Part shown: positions 1-12,000 of the stretch, piece after piece
Layout of the letters: each line of letters begins with the position of its first letter
Position numbering within the stretch: position 1 is the first letter of the stretch
From: Mactromeris polynyma
Lineage: Eukaryota; Mollusca; Bivalvia; Venerida; Mactridae
Reading direction: 5' to 3'
DNA: 64,000 nucleotides
Assembly: GCA_032209605.1 (NCBI GenBank)
Contig: JASFXZ010000037.1
Span: 372,001-436,000, forward strand
The notes under the pieces: model-generated
Told to the model about the DNA's origin: nothing
The model's database searches: none
The model's input: only the letters and a program-made list of their open reading frames with translations
Translations under genes and position numbers: made by a program

Positions 1-3000
1 ACAACAGTTTCCACTTATTGTCATGTTGAGCTTTGTTCTGGTAGCTCTCAACATTGTCAAAGATGTCATACATGAGAAGGAACGAAAACTGAAGGTGATC
101 ATTTACGATTTATAGACATTTAAATAAAGTGATATTGCACATTGTAATCTTCCATCTTGTATCAAAGGCATTTTATTGGAGATACATTGCAAATGCAACT
201 TTCAAATTATGTAGAATTATTAATTGCATTTACATAAAGGGATATTACAGTTACATTTAATATTTAGGTATCATATGCAGAAGAAATTGTTCATGTATTT
301 ATTGTATTCTGATGTATCTTTACTTGCTTTAGGTAAACATAATAAATAGGGATGTCAATATTTGGCTATTTTGCTAACTGGTTAACCATTTAATCTTTCG
401 AACGGTTAACCACCGATGGCATTCTAAGTGTTTTGTATTTTGGCTTGTATAATTTTACCATGACTAGACTTATATTATGACATTATACTAATTTGGTGAG
501 TGTTTTATTTCTGCTTAGTACTGAACATAATTCATAAATGAAATATCAATCACTTCAATTATTTTTAGAAAACATCCTTTTTGTTTCAAACATCATAATA
601 CGATAAATTGAAGTATTCCAGATCACATTTAACATAACAGACTGTTTTCAAAAAAAATTAACTGATAACCGCATGTTGAACAGTTGACCGGTTAATCGTT
701 TACATCCCTAATAGTAAAATAAAATGTCCCATTACATATGAGTGTTTACAATAATTCCTTAAAGTGGAAGGTGCATGGAATATGAGGCTGCAACCATAGG
801 ATTGCAATGAAACTCTCCAATTCCAGATCTATCGAACATAACATTGTCTACATTATATTCAGCATTTAAATCGCTCCAGTCCACTTACTCTACACAAGCA
901 TTACCAGAAAGTGCAGTTTTGAGGTCAGGCAATTAGAATTGTCTGTTCACTTTACATTTTAGATGTGTAAATAGTTTATTGATGTGTTTATTTCTTTCAG
1001 GAATCCATGAAAATGATGGGATTAAACAACTGGTTACATTGGTCAGCTTGGTTTGTCAAATATTTCCTGTTTTTGTTGATCACAGTTGCAATTATGACTT
1101 TGTTTCTGTGCATCAACACGGAAAGGGGACCAGTCATCGGGAAGACCGATCCGTCCGTAGTTTTCGTATTCTTAATGCTGTATGCAATATGTACCATATC
1201 ACTTTGTTTTGCTGTAAGCGTGTTCTTCAACAAAGGTATGTTGACCAGAATTTCTGTGATATTACTTATTTTATAATGCCGCGCAACTTAGCCTACCTAC
1301 TGCAAGATGTTTTTATGCAAGTAGTTTATTTGTTTATTGTTTTATTCTAGGAATATTTAGGCATTTATGTGTATGAAATAAGTCTAGACTTACTTGTCCT
1401 AGGAATGGTTTTGTTTTTAACTTCACAATTATATGAACAATGTGTATCCAGCAATTCACATCAGGGGGGGGTCCAGATCTGGTAAGGCAGCGGATCTATG
1501 TCAGCCTTTAGGTTTGGGACCCTGCCTTTGTCTAAGATAAGATACGGCAGCCCTGTTTTGCCCATATCTCACTGCCTCAGGTATCAGTTACACTGAGTTA
1601 TTGTTTGCAGAGAGCATAATGTTTGTATACATTTAACGTTCAATCTCATAAAATGTGCTTGCAAGATGTTAGGGGGCTTTCAAGGTATGGTTAAAAATTA
1701 CAAGTTTTTTTTGTGTTTTCAGCAAACTCAGGAGCTGCTGCTGGTGGGATTTTATTCTTTATTTGCTACATTCCTTATTTCTTCCTACAACCTCGGTATG
1801 AAACATTGACATGGGGACAGAAAATCTTGTCTTGTATCATATCAAACGTTGCCATGGCGTACGGAGGACAGATTATTGGCATGTTTGAAGGCACAGGTAA
1901 GATATCTGTAATGATTGTCTTAAATGCAGACATATGATTAACTGCTTCATACTTCGAAGTTTGTGTGGTGAAATTTGTAAATTCTTACTGGTATATTACA
2001 CTTACTTACAGTTGTTTAACTGGGCATACTGTTACTATAGAGCTGTTCTACATGAATGATAACTGTTTGAAACATTTGATTTGTACTGAATATGATTTCC
2101 TTTATAGCCTTCGTTCTTTTCTTGAGACTTGCAATGGCTTACTTTCACTACTGTTATTATTCATCTCACTGTCTATAATTTAAAGGCACCTACATCTTGA
2201 ATTATGTCCTTATGAGCGCTGCTATGGGATTTACAACCGCCTTTGTAAGTGACATCATTTCAAGAAAACACAACATGTGATGTCACTATTTGCAAGCAGA
2301 AAACAATATTTACTTCATATGGTCACTTTGTTTCCATATTGCCATATTGCCATATGGGGCAAATATTGCTTAATGTGAGTTTATGGTGACATCACATGTG
2401 AAGTTTTCTGGAAATGATGTCACTTAAAGAAGAGGTTGAAATCGTACAGCGGCGCTCATATATATTTTTTAAGAAACCTTTCCAATTTTACATAAAGTAA
2501 TGTAAATATAAGATACAGAGAGCTGTGGGATGACCATATAGAAGAAAAACACTTTTGTACATACAGTTATAAATTGTCCAAAACCGCTTTATTTACCATG
2601 CTTTGTTATTTCTATACTCATACACATAAAACAAACATTTATGTATGTTAATTGTTGCAAACTAGTTATTTGTTTATCTATATACATGTACTATTATGTA
2701 GGTGCTGGTGTTCAGTGGAATAACATAAGTAATGGTATATCAGTAGATGATAACTTCACCATGTTAAATGTGATGATAATGTTGATCATTGATACCTTCC
2801 TGTATGGATTCATCACATGGTATGTGGAAGCCGTGTTTCCAGGGGAGTTTGGTGTGCCGCAGAAATGGTACTTTATGTTAACTGTAAGTTACCAAATAAC
2901 TTTGTATCAGTATCTTCAACACTTACACATTAAAACAATAATGCCAACTGAATAATTTATTCAGTGGTTAAATTGCACAGTCTTCTTGTTTAAAATATCT

Positions 3001-6000
3001 AGTTGAATGTTGTGACGTAATTATCTATTCCTTAATAGTTAGAAAAATGGTTTGACATTTGGTATATTAGATATTTGTGAATCACATGTTTAAGCACTTT
3101 CAAAATGGTTATAATACTAGTATCTTGGTTGCAAACTAAATTTCTTAGTCAATCAAAATTTACCTGCCTGTATCATTTTCTCAAGTAAAGTATTTAATGT
3201 TATGTTTCCTACTGTGCCATGAATTTGTAATTTAGACCATCAAACATTTCATACAGTTATATTCTAACCTGGACTTACACCCATATTGTCTGGTTGTGGT
3301 CACCTTGACCTAGCAACAACAACTACAACAACTCATCTAATTGTACCATTGCAACAAATACTATAAAGATTACAAGTGCAAAAAGTCTCATACTCCTTAT
3401 TTTCTTGGCTTAACATAAATAATAGGAATATACATATTGTATATTTTGAAAACCTTCACTGTTTGAACAGGGTGACTTAATTCAGCATTCAGTCTTCAGA
3501 AAATGATATTTTATGAGTATTTTGTGTTTGTGAGGTCTCATATTTTTATGTATGATTGATACTCTGCTACCCAGTGTAGTATATGGCTTAATTTAACACC
3601 TTCTTTTTTTCAGTCATCTTACTGGTGTGGCACAGTGCCTGACGAAGATGTCCCTTATGATAAGAATATATCCATTGGCCAAGTACCAGAATTCTTTGAA
3701 CCAGATCCTGTTGGTATAAATGCTGGATTACAAATCAGAAATCTAAGAAAAGTAAGATTAACTGTGTTTTGTTTGGCACTTATCAGTACATTATCCAATA
3801 TCATAATCTTTGTCTAAATATCAAGGGCTGAAGGTGAAACTGTCCTAAATGCATATATGAATAAAAAAGAAGATGGGACAGTTTCATGGTCAGCCCTCAA
3901 TATGACATTGTCAGATATTTTTCTTTAAACAATGTCATTGATTGTTCATTTATCATCAAACATGTCTGCTTGATATGTTGAATCTTATGAATATGAAAAC
4001 ATAATTACTTGTATAGATTAGAAGTATGTTGCTTAATTGCACTGTCTCATGATTGTTTTAGATTTATCATATTCAGTCAGTCCTTTCTTATATTTAGTAT
4101 TACTAGATTGACTGAAAATTCATTATTTAGGTATGCATGACCTGAAAGTGTAATTGAAAGGGGTAGTTTAAGTTATTTATCATTTGATTGATTTTCATGA
4201 GGTTTTAAAATTTTCATATACTTAAAAAATGAAATAATCTTCCATCATTATAATCATTCTTTGTATAGGTTTTCAAAAATGGAGACAACAAAAATGTAGC
4301 TGTTTGTGGAATGACCTTGGACATGTATGAAGGTCAAATCACTGCTCTTCTAGGACACAATGGAGCAGGAAAAACCACTACAATGTCAATGCTTACAGGT
4401 AAATGTTCATATTTCTGCAGACTGGTTTATACAGGGCTTAGAGGTGTAGGATAGTGAGAGTTATTGGCCCTGAGAATGTGATCATTGTCTGAGGGATTTA
4501 TGACTCATAATCACTTCTTGGCCTTTAATTGTCATGCAAAATAAATCAGTTTTTTTTTGTTTTATATTCTAGAATGAGATTGTTTCTTTTACCATTTTGC
4601 ATTTTCCCAATTAACTGGAAAATTCTGACTAGGGCCTGGAATTACAATAGATACTTACACTCTGCAATCATAAAATACTCTTATTAGCCTGATAGTGGAA
4701 AGTTGGGTGTGCAAAATGCATGAAAATGAGTTTTGAATATTCTTTCTGGTGCATTTTTATGAGATGTCAGTGTGATTATGAGATATGAGTACATATTGAG
4801 TTTTAGTGCCACACTTCATATTTCACACTCAGACTTAATAATTACTCCCAGATCTCATTTTACACTCAAAACCACACAGAACATTCAGCTTTCATTCAAC
4901 AAAATCATACTTTTTTCACACATGATATGAGTCACTATCAGACTGTGTGATTTGAATGCAGTGCTTTAGTATCCATTATAATCCCAGGCTTTGAGTGCAA
5001 ACAGTTTGTAGACTTGCCCTGTATGTAGACAGTTGCTAGGCTACATGTTAACAATTAATGGCTGCTGATCTAAGCTATATATGTCTTAATTCATAAGTTT
5101 TACATCTAGCATTTTGCGTACATGTTGCTTTATATTACTGATATCTCTTAGGATTTATACCACCTTCTGGAGGCACTGCAAGAGTGAATGGATTTGATAT
5201 CAGAGAAGATATTGCCAATGTAAGGAGTAGTCTGGGACTCTGTCCTCAACATGATGTCTTGTTTGATACTCTCACTGTGGAGGAACATTTGGTATTCTTT
5301 GGAAAAGTAAGTTATACTGTTGATGTGAACTATGTACATTTCTGTTGTTGTTGTTGTTTTAGAAAAGTTAATGTCTCCGTAGGCTGATTTTTTCATCACA
5401 AGCTTTAGTCAAGAAAGTAACATTACATTAATTTTCACTGGTGAGCATTTTATTTAGGGATTTGCAACAAGCTATTTTGTGGATTGATATTAACTCAGTA
5501 GTTTGACATCTGTGTCATTTTTGCATACAAACCGTTAATCCACAGCAAATTTCCACGAGTGTGTTAAATGTGTGCATTTAGGTAATTCATTGAAACATTA
5601 ACACACACATTCATGTTATATTTATTCTGAAAATCATTATTATGGGTATAAGAACAAGGTAGCTGTTTATCTGTATGAATGTGAACTTTAGACAAACTTG
5701 ACATACGAGTGTCTTGAAACTATGTATTATTTTGCATTACTTTGATGTCATTCTTGCAGTTGAAAGGTTGCAGTTCCTCAGAAATTGAAGGAGAGGTGAC
5801 CACCATGCTTCAGTCAATTGATTTAGAGAATAAAAGACATGATCAGGCAAAAACACTATCAGGTGGAATGAAAAGAAAATTATCTGTAGGGATTGCTCTT
5901 ATTGGTGGTTCTAAGGTAATTTATCACAACTTTTTATTCTTTACATATCAAATATTTCTTTAGACTAGTGCTTGTAGGTATTCAAATTGCCATTGCCTGT

Positions 6001-9000
6001 TAAAACTCCAATCTTGCTACAAATATTGGCCAAAACTGTTCCAATTATATGATAAAATTGCTTAAGTTCATCAGCCAATTATATGATAAAATTGCTATTT
6101 TTTTTAATTTAATTACTTATTAAACAAATTTGGCTTCCATCTTTTGAAAACTATCACCAGCCTAGTTCACTAACATCATATGAAATTCATGCTTTAACAT
6201 AGTAATTGTTTGATATTTATTTAATGTTTACATTTTAGATCGTCATTCTTGATGAGCCGTCGTCTGGGATGGACCCTGACGCTAGACGTCACATCTGGTC
6301 AGTATTACAGAAGAATCGTACAGGTCGTACCATGCTGCTTACCACACATTTCATGGATGAAGCAGATCTATTAGGTGATAGAATTGCTATCATGGCTGAG
6401 GGTGTGGTCCAATGTTGTGGTACATCACTGTTCCTGAAAAACAAATATGGTATGTTCCTTTGTTCTACACAATGGAAGTTATTGTTAACAAGTCTTGAAT
6501 GAATATATAGCATGAGACAGTAGGTGTAATAGTCTTGAGTGAATATATAGCATGAGACAGTAGGTGTAATGTTGGAATATCAATTTGAAATCTACCGAAT
6601 GTTTCATGTTAAAATTGGTTCAGTACCTACTTAGGCTATTTAATGATATGAAGGTCACGGGTTTGACTCTGGCCTTGTGTGAGATTGAAGTGCAATCTTT
6701 GCAATCCTTAATTAGGTGCATATACTAAACTAGTAAGTAACCCAAGAAGCAGTCCTCAAGAGTGATTTATATACCTTGTATACTTTGTTTCACAATCGAT
6801 GTAAAATAAATAAATTTAAACTTAATGTTCATTTTGTTGAAATCAGTTCCAATTACTTGATGTCTGATTTTGATGCTTAAACAAATGCATGTCTGTTCAT
6901 TTACCAAATATGTGAATAGGGAATTTGCATTACATGGAGTGTAAACAAAACCACTCTATCTGGAATAGTGGTACATTTCATGAAAAAAATAGTCTCCCAT
7001 GGCTGAGTGGTTCAAATTCTGGTAGAGGTCTGTTCTGATATGGCCGGTTAGTGAGCTGCCAGCTAGTTAAATAATGATGATTCACAAATGTTTTGTTTCG
7101 CAAAAGATATCTGCTTATACATTAACTGCATATAAATAAAGAAGCGCATATACTAGTTCAACTTTCAACCCATGAATATACATGTCTAGTACTGATTTTA
7201 TAATAGATGCGTTATGTATTTGATATCTTTCTAGGTGCTGGTTATCATTTAACAATGGTGAAGAAGTCACAATGTGATGTATCTAGAATTACCTCCATTA
7301 TACAGCGTTATATCCCTGATGCAAAGATTGACAGCAATGTTGCTGCTGAACTTTCATACGTTCTTCCTCATGAAATGTCTCAGAACTTTGAGAGTTTATT
7401 TTCTGAAATTGACAAAATGTCATCGGAGCTTGGCATTGAGAGTTACAATGTATCCACGACGACTATGGAAGAAGTATTTCTTAGGTGAGAATGTATTTTA
7501 AATAGAAAACAATCAATATTCTGTCAGTTTCCATTCCGTCTGCTCCAACTTAATTCCTCTCAATTGATAATGCTTCTCCCCTTGATTCCATCCATGGCTA
7601 ATGTTATTTACATACCTGTGAACCATACCCAATCCCTTGTTGTGCTTACTTTGCAATACTAGAAATCTGTGTGTATGTGGTAAGACACATTTAGAAAAGT
7701 GAACATCTCTTGGTGTGTTCATGGTTTATAACATACTAAGGGGTGACACTTTTTACTTATTTGTCATCAGATTCGAAACAAGGTCTTACACTCTCAATGA
7801 TCTCTACCTGGGTTACTCACCAGTACTCACGCCTAATTGAGGGATTGTGGAATGCCTAACCTAACTCCACTCAATGTGGGATTTGAACTTATGACCTTCA
7901 GATCTAGAGTTAGGCACTCTATCCCTTGACCTTTAAAACTCCCATTGTATATTTATGTGTTGGCTTTTCTTCAGTTCTGTGTGTATGTATATGTTTTATT
8001 CATTGTCTATTGTATTACATTCAGGGTTGGAGAACATACTAATGGTTCTATTGACATGAACCTAAAAAAGAAAAAGTCTAGTAAAAAGAAGCAAAAACAA
8101 AGTATATCAAAATTGCACAGTAGTAGCTCTGTCAATGATGATGTTTCTAGTTCTGCATCTGGTAAGTATCATTCATGTAGCTTACTGTAAATTGATAAAG
8201 TTTTCAATTATCAATAATTTTGATCCAATTTATAAAGGCACCTGCTGTTCAGACAAGGGAAAACAGTAAAATGACCTGCTTTAAATTCCCAGTATTATTT
8301 TGTTTATAAACAGAAATACAACATTAAGCTTGTAACCTATTACAAGAATTTACAGAATTCATGTTCTGAAACCATCTGAGTACTTACTTTGTTGAACTGC
8401 CTCATTGTCTGGGTTACACAAAGTTGAAGGTATATATGCAATGTGATGTTTAGTATTAAGTAAGTCACCTTTGCATATATGTTGAATAGAAAAAAAGGAA
8501 GAATTGAGTATGGTTATTTTGGATATATTAATAGGATGGAAATTATACAACCAGGTCTTAAAATATATCTGCATGTACCGTATCTTGTAAGTACAGTAAC
8601 TCATTCTTATTTATGTTGTATAGTCTCAGATGAACACACACCTTTGATGAGTGGAAGAAATCCATCCTCGTATGATGAAAGATTTATAGAAGATAGACAC
8701 ATCCATCGATCAGCCAGTTTCACCAGCAATGTGGATAAGAACTCAGGACTTCTATTGTTTTTACAACAGTTCTATGCCATGTTTATAAAGCGTGCTATCC
8801 ACACAAAAAGGAACAAACTGGTCACTTTGACACAGTTAGCAGTGCCTTTATTTTTCACAATAGCCGCTCTTATTGTTATCAAAACATTCCCAGGACCACA
8901 GGATTCACCGCCATTGAACCTTACTATTAAATCTTTGGGTGACAATGTAGTGGTATATTCTACTGGCGTAAACAGCAGCCGACGGATTCAGCCTGGCAGT

Positions 9001-12000
9001 CTTGAATACTTCTATGCTCATCAATTTAGATTCGATACTCAAACTGATGTTACTTATGTGAACAATGAAACTGGCTTCAAACAGAATGGAGATATGATCA
9101 AATATTTACTCAAAAAAGGACATGATGATATTGGTGGATATAATCTAAAATATCTTGTTGGAGCCGACTTTGAAGAAAGTCATGATGACCAGTTAAATAT
9201 AATTGCTTATTTCAACAATCAGGCGTTTCACACTCCCGCTATTTCTATCTCCACGTTAGCTAATGCATTACTTAGCTACGTGACAAACAGTACATCGAGT
9301 TACCTAAAGGTCATAAATCATCCACTTCCACGGACCATTCATGATAAAATCAGGGACGAAATGACTTCAGAAACTACTGGTTTCACAGTAGCATTTAACA
9401 TTGTGTTCGGAATGTCATTTCTAGCTAGTAGTTTCACTCTGTTTCTGGTAAAAGAGCGAGCAACAAAAGCTAAGCACTTGCAGTTCACAAGTGGCGTGAA
9501 TTCACTCACATTCTGGCCTGCTACGTTCTGTTGGGATTTGATCAACTACCTAGTACCAGTCATTTGTTTGTTGATAACATTGCTGGCGTTTGATGTGGAT
9601 GCTTACATTGTGGAAGACCATATAGCTCATGTTGGTCTCTTGTTTCTTCTGTATGGGTTTGCTATGCTTCCTTTCATGTACCTCTGCTCGTTCATATTTA
9701 CTGTACCATCTACTGGATACGTCTGGCTGACCATGTTCAACATTCTCTCAGGTGAGTACAAATGTTGAAAAGTGTTCTTATTTCTGTAATTTATCGATGG
9801 ATAAACACACACCTAGGGTTCCCACTGAGGTTTCAAATAGGTGGTCCGAGAATTGTCTGTAAAGCAAATTAGTCATTCTGTGTTATTTTATGAAACAAGT
9901 ATCTTGAAAGTTGGCGTCCCCAGAACAAATGTAGGACTCCAAATTAGAAGTTCCTAAGAAGTATGGACTGTCCCTATAAATCTATCCTTCTTGGGTAGAA
10001 ATAGGAACAAAATTATTGCTAAGTATTTTATTCAGCTACCTATTTGATAAGAAACAAGTCTCTGTAGTTCAGAATGTATATTTATGTAGATAACTTTTAT
10101 TTTATCATTGATTTAGCAATATAGGTATGACTTACTTAGAAGGTGAAACAATTCATATAAATTATAATAAATTGTTTTAGTCATGTGATACTCCTTGTTA
10201 TCATTAATTTTAGTCACAAGTGTCACAATACTAACAAAAAGCAATTTGTAATGTTTGTATCAAAAATTAAAATTAAATGTAAAACAGTTGTGGTATCATT
10301 GTATGAATTCTCTTCCAGGGGTCGCAACAATTTTAGCAGTTGGAATATTGAGCATACCGCAACTTGGATTAGAGAATTTATCTCACATTCTAGAGTGGGT
10401 ATTCCTGAGCATTCTACCAAACTATTGTCTAGGACAAGGTTTAGAAGATTACTATAGTAACTACAGATTTAAGGCTGTATACCAGGAGTATTGTATAGAT
10501 CAAAATTTCGCCAAGCTATGTCCGGCAATTCCCAATCCTTGTTGCCGAGGTAAGCTTGTTGAAGATTACAGTGTCTTGATTCAGACAAATGTTTAATCAT
10601 TTTTTAAAAATGTACTTTTACTACTAGGTATGTGATCATTGTTAATTCTTTATCATTTTAATGGTATATACTGTTACATAACTGCTTCAGCCCGCCATTG
10701 TGACCTAATCGCATTCTTAGAATTCTTGAAATCTTTTGAAAACGAAAGTGCCGATGCATAACAGTGGAAACCATACCATACGTTGACCAATTATCAGAGT
10801 AGTGTAGTGTCTAATCTACTACATTGGATTACATAACTTAGATAAAGGGCATGCAGTCAGACTGTGAAAAGGGCACTTTTTGACACATGGTGTAAATACA
10901 CAGATAAAAGGGCAGCATGGTGGGAGGAAATTGTGGCATGGTGGGGCGCCATGCTTAAAGGGCTTGGCGGAAACACTAATCTAGTAGTTCTACTTTATTG
11001 TTATTTTAATGCACAACTGTTCAGTAACAATTAATGTTAACAAGTTATGTTTGTCTCACCGACAACCCATTTGACTACAAAGTTTCTGAAAGCATTAAAT
11101 GGGATACAAACATATTTGGCTATCAGGTTGTTCAGTTTCATTCATGGCCAAATGTTTGCAAACGATTTCCTGTACAGAACACAAGGCTGGTTCACTGGAA
11201 TCTGTACCTGGATAAATCTCTTCCCTTAACTTTTTCCTATTATTATGCCCCCCTTTGAAGAAGAGAGGGCATATTGGTTTGCACATGTCAGTGGGTTGGT
11301 ATGTCCGTCCGTAACCTTTTTGTTTCCGATCAATAATACAAGAAGCCCTTGACCTATCATCCTCAAACTTGGTCCACACATTCACCTTGGGTAGCAGAGG
11401 AACCCTATTGATTTTGGGGTCAAAGGTCACAGGGGGGCATAATGTTTTTACAAACATCTCTTGTTTTAATTATAATAGTATGATTTTCCATATGCATGTT
11501 TTTATTTAATGTGGAACTTTAACAGTTTTCTCCTACAATTTTAAACTGTAGTTACTTTCAAACATACAAGATTAAGTATATTTATTTATTGAGTTTTCTG
11601 TAATAGTTTATGCTAAAATGAAAGTTCTAATTCATGCAAACTTTGTTTAGATTTGACAGGTGATTGTGGGACGTTAGGATGTCTGGATTATGATCCAAAC
11701 CCTCTTGGTTGGGAATCGAATGGGATTGGTAGAATGCTTTTGTTCCTTAGTGTACAAAGTGTCTTCTACTTCATTGTCTTATTTCTCATTGAGTCAGAGG
11801 TAATGCATTCCTTATTTCAACGACTTATGAAAAAATCACAGAAGCATGAAGCATACTTGATGATGTCATCAGAAAAGTCGATGGTACAAGAAGATGACGA
11901 TGTTGCTAGGGAAAGAGCCCGTCTTGCCAACTCTGATCTCCAGTCTTTGTTCCATACTGACAAACTGATTATATCAGAACTGACGAAATATTATGGTAGG

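Noticed and set aside
1445..1600. GC-richer stretch with GGGGGGGTCCAGATCTGG in an ABCA intron
   Set aside because: No inverted ends, no ORF and no second copy in the window; possibly an old repeat, but not supportable.
11034..11258. Frame with [20 protein letters not shown] in the ABCA intron
   Set aside because: It has hydrophobic composition but no acceptor/donor pair in phase with the neighbouring exons, which already join perfectly (10549 to 11651).
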